Positions 22,640 through 34,664 of a DNA stretch of 64,000 bases are shown piece after piece; the stretch's first letter is position 1, and each line of letters opens with the position of its first letter. The notes beneath the pieces are model-generated. The model was not told the origin of the DNA. It saw only the letters and a list, made by a program, of their open reading frames with translations, and made no database searches. A program made the translations under genes and the position numbers. This DNA is from Leptodactylus fallax (taxonomy: Eukaryota > Chordata > Amphibia > Anura > Leptodactylidae): assembly GCA_947044405.1 (NCBI GenBank), contig CAMRHE010000018.1, positions 4,092,001-4,156,000 of the forward strand. The letters are read 5' to 3'.

Positions 22640-23776
22640 ACAAGTTCGGTCTGAAACTAAACCAAACAGGCAAACCCACAAATTTTTATCAAAATAAATC
22701 TCATGAGATTCACCCATCTCTATTCCTCTACAAGTGAGTGGCCAGATCTGCACATGCGCCATTTTTCCCTTCATCGCGACCATGACATAGTGCTCTGGCT
22801 ACCTCCATTCTCTAAAGAGATGTGGGTCCTAGAGGTAGTTCTATGGTTCTATGAGGTATTTATGTCACATACTGTGGATATAGCCATGAACACCTTATTA
22901 AATGCTTTGACTTTTTTTTTTAATTGAAAATAATTCCATAGTAGTATATATCACTTTTTCTGTTTTCATTTTCCGATTGTTGATTTTTTTATTCTATTTT
23001 TTTATACCTGGTTGTGGTGGCTGCCATCTTGATTTTCATTCAGTTATATGCTTTACAACAGTCTCACAGCCATAGGCAGAAATAGACTAAAGATGACTCA
23101 TTAGGGTCTCTGGTTTTCCAGCTATGCCTTGTGCTGCAAGCTGTGACATTTTCTATTATCTGTAGTGGATGCATGGGTGTTGTGTGGTGTTATCTATAGA
23201 GCTGTTATCTTCTGTTGTAATACTGTCTGTGATGTAAATGCGGTGACTGCTGTAAACAAATCTTCCCTATTTTTTCAGTAGTGAAAACTGCAGGACTTAG
23301 TACTTAAAAAAAAAACATAGATGGTAGAATAAAAAAAAAAAAACATTCTTAAAAAATCTGTTTAACATATAAACGTGGTTTAAAAAATAGGTCGTTTTCT
23401 GGTGACACACACCCTTTAAAAGTGTTGCCTCTTGAAGAGGACTCTCATCCATATGCTCTGCTTGGGAATATAGATATCATAGAGAGTAACTCCTTTGTGT
23501 GTCTCTCTTGTGTGCATTCTGTCTGGACAGCTCCCATTCTGGCAGGTTTGAGCCATCCTTGCATTGATCCTTGTATCTGATGACACATTCCCTTTAAAAG
23601 CAATGTATCACCAATATTTTAATTTATTTATTAAACCCAGTGAAATACATCACTTTTTTAAATCAGTTTTTATTTTCTGATTGTAGATTTTCTAGTTGTA
23701 CTTTCGGTACATAATTATGGGTTGCCATCTTGCCTGAGCTTCTCTTCTGCTTTGTTAACAGTATATAGTGATATGT
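22640..23776. other. Intron, minor dispersed repeats
   Basis: There are short A and T runs and two related segments ('catcacttttt.tgttttcattttc.gattgttgatttt' near 22950 and 'catcacttttttaaatcagttttt' near 23648), suggesting two copies of one repeat. The 24640 flank continues the second copy. No exon seen. Confidence 0.4.
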
Positions 23777-23784
23777 TTTACAGC

Positions 23785-24632
23785 CAGTGGTGTAACTAGG
23801 AAGGGCTGGGCCCCAAGGCGAACATTTAACATGGGCCCCCAAAAACCAGCAACCGCCCCCCCCACACAAACTGCATTCCCCGCATTCCTGCACACACTAT
23901 TATGCCCCATAGTGGCCCCCGCACACACTATTATGCCCCATAGTGGCCCCTTCACATAGTATTATGCTGCATAGTGGCCCCTGCACACAGTATTATGCCC
24001 CATATTGGTCCCTGCACACAGTATTATGCCCCATAGCGGCCCCTGCACACAGTATTATGCCTCATAGTGGACCAACCATGAACAAATATTATACTCTGGG
24101 GTCTTTTCAGACCCCAGAGTATAAGGATCGTAGACCCAGGGGAGGATACAAACATAAAACACAATGTTACTTATCTCTCCCTGGCTCTGGCGCACTCCCT
24201 GCTACTTTCGTCCTTCTTCAATGTTGGACCAGATGTTACGTGAGCCAGACCAGCGTCGTGACGCATAATGCCGCCGGCCTCTCCCACGTGATGCCTGGGA
24301 CATCACCAAGGAGGCGAAGACTGCTGGAGCGCAGGAGAGGTAAGTAACACTATTTTTTATGTTCCCTCACCTCCTCTGGGCCTCCGATCATTATACTCTG
24401 GGATCTGAAAAGACCCCAGAGTATAATGATAGCAGTGTTTGTGGAGTTCACGGGCCCGCGGCCTCACTTACCGATCCCCGCTCCTGCTCACAGCTGCCTC
24501 TGCTTCCGCAGATTACTCCAGCAGGTAACGGCCTATTAAAAAAAAAAAAAACATCAGGGGCTCACCGGGCCCCCTAATGTCCCGGGACTTGTGGCAGCCG
24601 CTACCGTTGCTACCCCGGTATTTAAGCCTCTG
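23785..24632. mobile_element. Non-autonomous hAT element with cassette and perfect target duplication
   Basis: The left end is CAGTGGTGTAACTAGGAAGG. The right end on the minus strand begins CAGAGGCTTAAATACCGGGG. The octamer TTTACAGC is identical at 23777-23784 and 24633-24640. In order it holds: about six ~31-bp units (23890-24070), a hairpin-body-hairpin unit (24089-24430), GATCCCCGC and AACGGCCTATT modules, an A run and the GC-rich right end. At 848 bp it is the most compact complete copy of the cassette in the window. Confidence 0.9.
24089..24430. repeat. Hairpin-body-hairpin unit, copy 2
   Basis: The left hairpin (24089-24124) has an exact 16-base arm TTATACTCTGGGGTCT. The right hairpin (24387-24430) has one mismatch. 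Inverted subterminal 'agacccaggggagg' and 'cctcctctgggcctcc' match copies 1 and 3. Confidence 0.85.
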
Positions 24633-24889
24633 TTTACAGCATAGTTACAGCCATAGGCAGCAATAGTTTGAAGTTGACTCAATTAAGTCTTTTGGAGAGT
24701 TTTGCAGACATTCTCTGTGCAGGGCGAGGGAGTAGATAAGCTGTGGCGTTATGTACAGTATAGTGGTGTTATCTTATATCCTAATTCTGTCTTTCTTGTC
24801 TGTGAATAGGGAATTATACTGCATTTGGAGGGACGACCGGTAGTTCTTTATAAGATGTAGAGGCCACTAATTGAGAATTATACTGTTGG

Positions 24890-25135
24890 TCAGGGCACTA
24901 ATGTTCCATGAGTGGACCCCCCTCCAATAATGCTCCTTTAAGCCCTCTCCTCAGTATAATGCTCCTTAATACCCCCACAGTATAATATCACATTAGTGCC
25001 CCACATAGTATAATGCCACTGTAGTGCCCCTACACAATATAATACCATCTTAGTGCCCTCACATTGTATAATGCGCCCTATTGACCCCAAACACAGTATA
25101 AATATCTTTAATGCTCCTCCATGGTATAATGCCAA
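24890..25135. repeat. Degraded ~30-bp array
   Basis: About eight diverged units with CAGTATAATGCTCC- and TAGTGCCCC-type cores lie in the direct flank downstream of the hAT element at 23785. It probably belongs to an older element of the same general kind. Confidence 0.7.
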
Positions 25136-25139
25136 GTTT

Positions 25140-26600
25140 TTCCTAATTTTCTTGCCTAAACCTGGGGAACATCTTATAGTCAGGTGCGTTGTATTGTCCG
25201 AAAAATACAAAAAAAAACCATATGCTTATCATAAAAAGATGATTTAAAAAAAGATCATTTTCTGGTGAAACATTCCCTTTAAGCTTCATTGGACTGCTAT
25301 TGAATAAAGTAAATGAAGTAACATTTTAGCAAATATTATTGGTCAAAAAGGTTACTTTGTGTTCACTTATGTTATGATATTCTCCTCTCTGTCTATAATC
25401 ACTTGTAGAAATAATAGCAGTGCTTGATTGCCCATGTAAATTTAGAATCACATAATCGTTTTAGGGTATTAAAAAATACAGTGGGGGAAGACTAAGAATT
25501 AAGCTAATGACCTTTTAAGCAGTATAAGGCTCACTTCACATTAGCTTGACATCCTCTACATGGCAGATCCGTTTTCAAAAAGGATTGTATTGATTTATAA
25601 AAATACTCGGTAATCCCCAGACTACACTATTCAGAAACCCCAACAGAGAGAAACAGAATCTTGAAAAGGGTTTTCTGAGATCAAAATATTGTTGACCTAT
25701 CCAAATTAGATGTCATCAATATCACGATCTGACACCCAGCACCTTCACCAATCATCTGTTCTCTGCAGTTGTTACACTGAATATGGAGTAGGAAACAGTC
25801 CATTCTCTGTGTGGTAACTGAGCTGAATTACTGCATCTTAGCTACTCTTCAGGTGAAAATAATTGATATGCTAGGAGCTAAGATAGGCCATAAATATTTT
25901 TAGCTTGGATAACCACTTTAAAAATTGTGGGGAATGTACAATATTAAACACCATTAGGTTATTAAAACTTTACTATAACCAGTTAATAACTTGCCAAGCA
26001 GATGTTTTAGTAGTGATTTGATAATTTATTTGCCATTATACTGTATGTAATTATGTGTTTGGCATCAATATTATTCCATAAAAAAATCAGGTAAAAAGAA
26101 CATCTAAAGGTCAAGTTTCTGTTCATACTTTTGGCCAAGGCCTCAAGTTCAAAGTCTTGACTTTCTTATTCTGACTAATTTTAAAGTATCTTTAGGCCAT
26201 TTGGATTTCTTTTTGGAAGCTCAAAGCTGTAGCTGACATCTAAGAAGGAAGTATATCTTTCTATATCAGGAGTACCTGAGAAAAGCACAAATTATAATGT
26301 AATTGAAAACACCGAGAACATCATAAAACATTTAGAAAAGACTGCAAACCCTTTTTAAATAAGTAAAAAAGCTAAAGATAAAGAATTTGGTATTCCTAAG
26401 AAAAAGTTACTTTTGACAGACAAACAACAGGTATCAATGGTCAAGTATAAAAGGCAATGCAAATAAAACTTGTGTGTTGCCCACCGAAACCACAGTACTT
26501 GCAGAGTGAAATTGGAACTTGATCGTTGATATGGTAGAACTAAAGTTTTAGCTCAGTCAATGAACAATGTCTCTGCTACTAAAAAAGCCTTGTCACAGCA
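25140..26600. other. Intron with weak repeat traces
   Basis: A block at 25660-25925 has the 'aaagggttttctgagatcaaaatattgttgacctatcc' wording of a common frog repeat and ends near ACTTTAA. The remainder shows no exon, RNA gene or array. Confidence 0.4.
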
Positions 26601-26601
26601 G

Positions 26602-26829
26602 TTAAATAGGACCTTTCATATCCTCATCAATGTTCGGTTTTATATACCATTAGAAAGCCAACAGCTAGGCTGTAAGGCCCGCCCTTCTGACAGTGAGAGA
26701 CATCGGTGCCGAAATTAATGGCACCGATATGTCCAGCACCGGGGCACATACCAGGAAAAACCGACCGGTTGGCTTTCTAGCGGTATATAAAAACCGCACA
26801 TTGATGAGGACATGAAAGGTCCTCTTTAA
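26602..26829. mobile_element. TTAA MITE, 228 bp
   Basis: The left end is TTAAATAGGACCTTTCAT and the right is ATGAAAGGTCCTCTTTAA. Long inverted arms include 'ctcatcaatg' with 'cattgatgag' and 'agaaagccaac' with 'gttggctttct'. The right half of the same family recurs at 41940-42105. Confidence 0.75.
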
Positions 26830-27367
26830 GTGCACTATTAAAGTTAATGATTCCACAAAGCAGTTAAAAATTTTGTGGTTTTAGGTCATTCTATGTTTTT
26901 TGAAACTGCACCATGTCCTTGCCATTGCAATTTTACTACAGTTTTTTCCCATTGACTTTGATGGTGAAAAATTGCTGATATTATAAAGCAGCCTTCGAGA
27001 GAAGCCGTTCCTGGAACCATTTCTTTAGTTCCAGGATTGAAGTATTTCGGACTCACACACATAAAATTTGTTTTGTTTCACATTCAAAAGTTTGATTTGA
27101 GTCTGAGCTTGTTCTACACCAAAAAAAAAGCTAATTTTGATGGCTTATTTGTTTTTGGGGGCAGATACCTGTGGGTGTTTATATACTGTACATGGTGCCA
27201 CTGGAAGAAGCAAATCCTTTTACAAGCACTCCAAAAATTATTAATTTTTGTGGAGTACTAGTAAGAAGTTTGGGGTTTGCAAATTAAATAAGCAATGGCT
27301 TGTTAAAAAAAAATCTTTTTATTACATCAATGAAAACAGTACAGAATATGATGGACAAAGTGTAGGA

Positions 27368-28098
27368 CAGGGGTACTCAACTACTTTTAGTAAGGGGCAG
27401 TTCAAAAGTAAACAAGCATGACGGGCATAGCTTCCGTCATGCTGTTTACATTAATGTAAATAGGAACGGACACAGAATCAGTCTGTGACCATTCTCTGCG
27501 ACAGTTTAATGTCCGTTGCTGTCAACCTATGACGAAAGACAGCAACGGATATTTACAATGGTAGTGTGAACACCCCTAAAGGTCCGTTGACGGGTCCACC
27601 ATCAAGTAAAGATCTGAGCTGGACAGCAGCTGAACAGCAGCTGAACAGGTTTAGGATTTATGATATAACTATAAAACGCACAAGAAAAATTAGGAAAAAA
27701 TATTTCCTAATGTGGCATTATACTGTTGGTGGGGGCACTAAGGAGCATTATGCTCCCACACATTATAATGCCCTAGTATTGTGCTTCCTCAAAGTATGCT
27801 CCTTAATACCCCACAATATAATTGCCAATTAGTGCCCCCACACATAATTAACATTAACAGCGGCCATGAGAAACCTTCATTTCCCACCCACTTTCTTCAA
27901 GCCCTCATCCCTTGCACTAGTGGCAGCAGGAAATTGGCAATCATGTGATGATTACCAATCCCTGCTGCTGCTAGCTCAAGGAATCAGGGCTTGGGGACAG
28001 CAGGTGGGAGATGATGGTTTCTCCTACCCACTGTCATAAAGAAAGTGTCGGGAGGCAGGAGTCCAGACAGCTGGCAGTCCACCAGTTGAGTATCCCTG
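27368..28098. mobile_element. Non-autonomous hAT element
   Basis: The left end is CAGGGGTACTCAACTACT and the right end on the minus strand begins CAGGGATACTCAACTGGTGG. The flanks GTGTAGGA (27360-27367) and TTGTGGGA (28099-28106) agree at 6 of 8 bases. A small degraded array with CATTATAATGCCC and AGTGCCCCCACAC cores lies at 27715-27845. No transposase. Confidence 0.7.
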
Positions 28099-28109
28099 TT
28101 GTGGGAGAT

Positions 28110-29440
28110 GTGTGGTGGTAGGTAGCAGTGGTAGGACAATATGTAACAGGGAGGACAAGGCCATAGGAGATGTCCAGGTATGTGGTAGTAGGTAGGTGCA
28201 GAGGTAGTGTATATAAAAAAAAGGGAAAAAAAATACTGTACCACTTTTGTGCAACAAAAACTGTTCTTGGTTTAAGACACAGCAGTTTAAACTTGAATGT
28301 CCCCACACTGTATTAACTGTGTATCTGCATTCCTATCTTTCTCATTCTGTGTTAAATGCTCCTATCTATCTAAACTCGCCCCACAAAATGAACACCTTCT
28401 CTTCTTGCCTGGGCTATTTATAATGCTTATGAGGCTATGATAACTCAACACTCAGTCATTGGTGACCTCAGATCTATAGTCCCTCATGATGGGCTGTATC
28501 AGTCATCAGGATTGCCTTCAAGGCATTAGGGGGGAAGCCTATGTGATCCCCAGGGGTTATATGATTCATCTCTGCTTTCTTTATGCTTTCACAAGGCGGA
28601 CGTTATTTTAGTCAGCTTGTGCGAATGGAACCACACAAAGTTTGGCTTTTTTCACATCCAAAGTTTCGGTGGAATTGAGTCTGTTCAAGAATGGTTTGTT
28701 TTTCATGCACACAGCTTTGCAACTTTTCTGTATGTGTTAGTTTAACTTTATTTTTTGCTCTGTCAACATGAGTTTTTCTTTGTTATTTTGTCACCAATCC
28801 TTTCTTTTCTTTATTTTATTTCACTTTTATTTTTGTAATAGAATCTATTATGCTTTATTGATAGTTTACAAGTATATGATGTGATAAGAAGTGAAAACAG
28901 AAGCACCTGAGATATCCCAACATGGAGTGATATAGCCTCTCATTCTGACTCATAAAAGGATGGACTTTTTTTAATAAATAAATTTGGTCATATATAGAAA
29001 TGCTATTAAGACTCATACTATATTTTCAGTACCTAAACAATCCATAGGTACTCCCGTACCGAACCTTCTTAGTTACCCAATAGTCTCTCTTTTCAGGTCA
29101 CTATTGGTGACATGGCATGTAAAGACAGGACTACCACAGCCAACCAGTAGGTCACTGATGTGGCCAATGATTGACTATAGCAAATATATTCTGAAGCAAC
29201 ATGATATTGCTGGAGCAAAGAAAACAGAAACCAGCGGGGAAACAGGTTAGTATTGGCACAGGGCAGCAGGGCAAAGGATTGATAAGGTGAGCACTACTTC
29301 TTTAGATATTCTATACCATAGTCACCTGTTTGTATAAAAATAAAATGAGGTTGAAAAAGCCCTTAATTATGATGTGAATTGTATGTATACATTGGAAAAA
29401 TACATAAAACAGAACCCAAATTCATGAGAACACTGTTAAA
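28110..29440. other. Intron upstream of TTC29 exon position, nothing resolved
   Basis: No exon or array recognised. T-rich tracts and ordinary AT-rich sequence dominate. Confidence 0.35.
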
Positions 29441-29452
29441 TTATTTTCTTAC

Positions 29453-29638
29453 CATTTTCTTCTGCTACCATGGCCAGGTTTGCATGGGCCTCAGCTTCTT
29501 TTCTTCCTCCATCAGTTTTTACTTTTTTAGCAGTCTGAAAGCAGCATTCAGAAAAGTGGTCTGAAAGCCAATGGTCACCCAGCGTCTTGAAGTACTGGGC
29601 CAGTGCAAACTGATTTTTGTACACCTCTTCATAGTAGC
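29453..29638 (-). CDS. TTC29: TTC29 internal exon (186 bp)
   Basis: Minus strand. A T-rich tract and ttccgaag acceptor precede it; a gtaaga donor follows it. It encodes [16 protein letters not shown], then [20 protein letters not shown], then [20 protein letters not shown]. Human TTC29 as I recall it has the related run FEDVHNNLYALACYF, then HFYERCFKIA and GKKEAEAHMHMGLLYEEDG. It begins and ends in phase 1, exactly as required by the exon at 10819-11031, whose first residues continue the human order. This is the most N-terminal TTC29 exon found; earlier exons were looked for up to 64 kb without success. No disabling change is seen. Confidence 0.93.
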
Positions 29639-29699
29639 CTTCGGAAGACAAAAAATAAGCATTTACATTAGGATAATTTTGTTAGCAATCCAGCAGTTT

Positions 29700-30095
29700 G
29701 TGGAATGGAAAACTGTTTCATTAATGGGCAATTAAAAGTAAGTGGTAATATTTGAATCATAATAGTTATATATATAATCCTATATAGTTGACTGAACTGA
29801 TTCAAAGCCATGCAAACCCATTTCAGCCTGTAATACCAATTAGATTTTGCTTAAAAAGAAATTTAAGTGGAGACACTTTTCAGGATCCGATTGTCATCTG
29901 CTTAACAATGGTATAGCCCATTGATCAGCTCTGTGTAAAGAATCCACTCGCAAACAGAACTAAACATGGAGTCATGTGGCAGCGTACATCTCATGTGATG
30001 CCTGGCATTTGGTAGGGAACTGGAATACATGACGTATAGTGCTTGGTCAGCACAGATGACATATTTATGGGTTAACTAAATAGCACACCAATGCT
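29700..30095. other. Intron, nothing recognised
   Basis: No exon, RNA gene or clear repeat is visible in this stretch. Confidence 0.35.
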
Positions 30096-30104
30096 TAAAC
30101 TCTG

Positions 30105-30345
30105 TTCGGGGTTTCCGTGTGGAGTGACAAGTGTTGCAAGCAGTGCTTTTCTGTCCGCATTTTTCGCCCCTTTTGGGCGGAAACCGGGTGGAAACCCAGC
30201 GGACCCCATTATAGTCTATGGGGTCCACAGGTTTCCGTGGGTAACCACTTTTTAAGCGGATTAGGTTTCCGTTCAGAGGGTCCGCAAGCGGACCCCTGAA
30301 CAGAAACCGGAAAGCAGGTGTGAACCTAGCATAAGGGGCCAAACG
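30105..30345. mobile_element. Short foldback repeat
   Basis: Opposed segments include 'gtttccgtgtgg', 'ggcggaaaccgggtggaaacc' and 'ggtttccgtgggtaacc', and the right end carries 'aggtgtgaacctagc'. It lies about 60 bp from the larger foldback element at 30406-30828 and has a similar style. Confidence 0.5.
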
Positions 30346-30405
30346 TAGTATACGATACTTTTGTGTCCGTCCCAAAAAAACAGACAGCAACAGATCGTTT
30401 TTTTT

Positions 30406-30828
30406 TAAGGGTGGGTTCACACTTGCACTGGAGTCCATCCGCCGCGAATCCGCCTGAAAATCTGGGGAAACTGTATAGGGACTGGATAGCCACAGGTTAG
30501 CGACGCATTGCTTAAAAACCCATTCATTTGAATGTGTTTTTAAAGCAATGCATGGGTGTGCACTTACACCCTCTGCGCCGCGAAGACAGTTTTTTCGCTG
30601 GAAACAAAGTCGGACATGCAGGACTTTGTTTCCAGCAAAAAAAACTGGATTCGAGGTAGAGAGGGTGTAAGAGCACACCCATGCATTGCTTTAAAAACCC
30701 ATTCAAATGAATGGGTTTTTAAGCAATGCGTCGCTAACCTGTCGCTATCCAGTCCCTATACAGTTTCCCCAGCTTTTCAGGCGGATTTGCGGCTGACGGA
30801 CTCCGGCGCAAGTGTGAACCCACCCTTA
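30406..30828. mobile_element. ~420-bp foldback element with nested central hairpin
   Basis: TAAGGGTGGGTTCACACTTG at the left is opposed by CAAGTGTGAACCCACCCTTA at the right. The arms of nearly 200 bp match throughout (for example 'aggttagcgacgcattgctt' against 'aagcaatgcgtcgctaacct'). The centre is a perfect 14-base hairpin, GCTGGAAACAAAGT at 30597-30610 against 30623-30636 with a 12-base loop. Open frames on it, including one of 200 codons, are by-products. Confidence 0.9.
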
Positions 30829-30849
30829 CACTGATGTCTATGGAAACAG

Positions 30850-32170
30850 ATGGCCATTAGTTTGTATCTGTTTACGTACGTTTTTGTGTATGTTTTTTAA
30901 ATCCGTGTTTTGCATCCGTTAAACTGATGTAAAAAATGTGATTTGAATGGCCCCTTAGCTCTTAAAAATGTAATGCAACAACACAGGAGAAGACTGTAAG
31001 GCATACTTCTACATTAACGCTGAGGACATGATGCTGAGATGGTGCTGTACATAGTAATACTGTATATGTTCTTCTCCTTAACCCCTTCATGATGTGATGT
31101 AATAGTATGTGATGATGTTGAATGGGGGGGGGGGGGTGTGGAGAGGGTTTAGGAGCTGAGTCCTCTCCATATACAACAGGTGTCAGCTGTATTATACAGC
31201 AGGCATCCTGCACTAACAGCATAGATTGTTGCTGTTAACATCTTACATGCTGTGGTCAATTGTAGTTGCAGTTGCTGTGGTAGTTGTATTTGGGAGTTAT
31301 CCACCCCCTTCTGGTCCTCAGCTGTGTCTTGTGACCGTTACTCTGACTCTGCCACTGACACAGCATACCATGTGTCACTTTCTCTATTCATTTCTATGGC
31401 ACTTGAAACAAACTGATTTCCTGTCCACACATAAGACGCTTGGGCAGATTTATGCCCATGCCAGTTGTCTCATGTAAAAAAAATTGGCAGTTGCACCAAA
31501 AATTGTTGCAACTGGTATTTTTATGCCGCACTTGCCACTTTTCAAAAAGTGGGGTGTTGAGGGCATGCTGGGGGCAGAATCATTTATCCCATTCCAGTTT
31601 TGAGGAGTAAATGATGCCTGAAATCTATGCCTGCTCAACCTGGCGTAGTTTTCATTGCAGGTGCATTCACACTTGAAGGATGCACCTAATTTATGAGGAG
31701 GCATTCATTTCATCATAATTCAGCCAAATCAGTCAAAAGTGTCTTCAAGATTTACATTGGTTTTTACACTGGTTGGTACTGCTCACTTTCTACTTTTTGT
31801 AGCAGGTGTGCCGGACATTGCAGCTTTGTCTCATTGAAGTGAAGCTACAATAGCCAGCACAGCTGTTACCATATGTACAACAGGCAGATGTGTGGAGCAA
31901 TGTAGTCAATGAGGAGTCTGCACACAGCACTGAGAGCTGCTGGACTTTCAAATGATTCATGGGCAAAGGAGTCATTAGATGGACCCCCACTGATCTACTA
32001 TTGATGGTGAAATCCTAAGGACAGTCCATCAATTATACAAATCCCCTTTAAAGTTCGCTGTATTAATACATTTTTCATGAGACTACATAAAGATATACCC
32101 TCCTTCAAACATTTCTGTTATGTTTTTATCACTGAAAAAAAAAAATAAAGACATATTGTAAATCTGTATT
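30850..32170. repeat. Dispersed repeat relics
   Basis: A G-run segment near 31124 is followed by 'ggtgtcagctgtattatacagc', and a block at 31440-31700 has 'catgccagttgtctcatgtaa' wording. Both look like old frog repeats without clear ends. No exon. Confidence 0.4.
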
Positions 32171-32184
32171 ACATAATTGGATGT

Positions 32185-32590
32185 CTAAATAGTTACATAG
32201 TCCAAATAAGACCCAGGATCATCTAGTTCTACCGTTTTATACTTATAAAACCAAGTTGATCTAGAGGAAGGCAAAAATATACAGTATTGGATAGTATCTA
32301 TGGAAACTATAGTTTGTATAGGTACTTTACAAAACATTACAATCCATAAATGATCTGTTACATACATACAAATAGCATTATTGCCTAATTTTACAATATA
32401 TGTAATACCCTATAACTTTGTATCACATTAGCTAGTAGATTTTAAAGATAAAATCCTTCAGTAGTTGATACCTTTTGATGGCTAACTGAAAAAAAAATAG
32501 GATAAATAGTGAGCTTCTGAGACGACTTATGTCTCTTCATAAGGTATGGTACTACACTATATCTGAAGAGTCACATATATAATTATACAA
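32185..32590. repeat. Two abutting dispersed repeats
   Basis: 'agttacatagtccaaataagaccc' with 'gttgatctagaggaaggcaaaaa' is a frequent frog repeat motif. It is followed by 'ttgataccttttgatggctaac' and 'gtctcttcataaggtatggtac', another widespread vertebrate repeat wording. Family names not assigned. Confidence 0.5.
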
Positions 32591-32599
32591 AAGAATATA

Positions 32600-33575
32600 G
32601 GAATAGTGCAGTAAATGAGGCAAATGGTGTAAAGCAGAACTATTGTATCAATGTAGTTTCCATGCAGATTCCCCCAATATCTCAATATCTCAAGGTGTCA
32701 GGCTGTAGGTGACAACCAGAGGCACCCGATTGTTTTCCTGTATTGTATTGTACAGCATTGTACAGTAAAAACGTACTATTATAATAACTTTAAATTTGTT
32801 ATATTTGTGGTTTTTCCAATGTATAATCTGTTTGTATAAAATTCAACTCTGCCCATATCTGTAAAAGACATCATAGTATCTTTCTTTACTATGCTTAAAA
32901 GCTTAATGTGCATATGAAGATTTCCATTAATAATTAGATGTATTTATAATTAGGAAACGTACCATACAAACAAATGCCAAAAGTCAGACACACAAGACAC
33001 AGCAAAATATTTATGAAACATATTAATTTGATCATTGATTGGCGCTATACTGGACCTTCTTACATAGAGGAACTCCAATACAGGCAAGGCAGTTTTAATC
33101 GCATTCATACCCAGGGGAGTCTGTAATTTTGCATGCCATTTATCTGACAGCAAGCAGCTGCTGTACTCTTTTTTCATGCCCCTGGTTATGCAATTTTATT
33201 GCCAACAGAACTTGCCTTTATGAGGTTATAGGATCTTATTGCAGAGTCATAAGTGGCTCTATGTTAAAGGCATACATTTACCATCCGTTATCAATTTTGG
33301 TTTCTTTGTAGACCTAGGATTTTATTTTTTTCACAATGGAATAACTTGAGTGCATTGCCATCAGATCAATGCCATAACTTGTACCTAGTACTGTTTGTGT
33401 AGTCTATTTCTCCTATATCACTATACCAGCCTATACCACCTTATTTCAACTCTATGTATTGTTTGACTTTTTTCTTTCAGAGACATCTCCTGCGCTACCT
33501 CTTCTTTATGAGCGAATATGTAAAATCCTATTAATTCAGCTGCAAAAAGTAAACAAACACTAGCTCAATGCTGAC
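32600..33575. other. Probable intron, nothing recognised
   Basis: The minus-strand 75-codon open frame at 32950-33177 has no known domain and no convincing splice context. No other feature is seen. Confidence 0.35.
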
Positions 33576-33609
33576 TAAAGCACACAGGGCTGCCAGCAGG
33601 AATTTTGCC

Positions 33610-33814
33610 CCCCCCCCCCAGTATAATGCTCCACATGGTATATAATGCTCCACGGTATAAAATCCTGCCCTGAGCCCTCCACAGTTTCACCACATGGTAT
33701 ATAATACTCCACAGTGGACCCACACAGTATAAAATGCTCCCCTGAGTTGCCCATAATGGCCCCACATGTTATATAAGGCTCCACACAGTATACTACCTCT
33801 TAGTGGCTTTAGAC
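33610..33814. repeat. ~30-bp array, left part
   Basis: Units with CAGTATAATGCTCCACA and CACATGGTATATAATGC cores continue, after the nested element, at 35396 in the same orientation and with the same type of unit. Confidence 0.8.
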
Positions 33815-34323
33815 CACAGGTGTCAAACACAAGGCCCGCGGGCCAAATCCGGCCCGCTGCCTTCTGTTATCCGGCCCGGCACTTATCTGGCCCCGGGCGG
33901 CATTTTTTATTGTCTATGTAATGTAAACCAGCCCAGGACAGGCCGCTTTAAAAAAAAAAACAAAGCTGCACGATACCTGTCCTGGGCTGGTTTACAAGAC
34001 CTCTGCATGTCAGCGCAGGCGGCGATACAGTGACGTCATCGCGCCTCCTACGCTGACACGCAGACGTCGCGGACAAGAAGAAGAGGAGGCGGCGGCTGCA
34101 TGAAGGCATCGCAGGTAGGTGAAATAAGTTTTTTTATATATATAAATAGGCCGTTGCCTGCTGGAGTATCCCCGGCAAGTAACGGCCTATTTACTTATCG
34201 ATCCCCGCTGCTGGTCGTGGCCGCCCCCCGCTTCCCCTTCTGCTATGGGACGCAGAAGCGGCTGTGTGCAGGAGCGGGGATGGTAAGTGAGGCCGCGGCC
34301 GGCGAACCCCATCAAATACTACT

Positions 34324-34653
34324 ATTATTATACTCCGGGGTCTTTTCAGACCCCGGAGTATAATAATCGGAGACCCAGGGGAGGTGATAAACATAAAAAC
34401 CAGAGTTACTCACCTCTCCGGCGATCCGATGATACTCCCAGCAGGCTTCGGCCTTCTTTGGTGACGTCGCAGGCGTCACGTGAGCCGGGCCGACGTCATT
34501 ATGTCGCGACGCCGGTCTGTGCGACATTGAAGAAGGCCGAACGCAGGGAGAGCACCGGAGTCCAGGTAAGTAACAGTGGTTTTTATGTTTGTCACCACCT
34601 GGGTCTCCGATTATTATACTCTGGGGTCTGAAAAGACCCCAGAGTATAATAAT
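34324..34653. repeat. Hairpin-body-hairpin unit, copy 3
   Basis: Both hairpins are perfect, with 20-base arms (ATTATTATACTCYGGGGTCT) and 4-base loops at 34324-34367 and 34610-34653. The subterminal 'ggagacccaggggaggtgataaac' is inverted as 'gtttgtcaccacctgggtctcc'. The body has GACGTC, CACGTGA and CGGCCTTC/GAAGGCCG elements. Confidence 0.9.
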
Positions 34654-34664
34654 AGTTCATGGGT

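Noticed and set aside
30076..30678. 200-codon minus-strand ORF
   Set aside because: It lies across two foldback repeats and its translation has no domain; the inverted arm gives a similar peptide on the other strand.
32950..33177. 75-codon minus-strand ORF as a possible TTC29 exon
   Set aside because: The peptide does not resemble any TTC29 segment.
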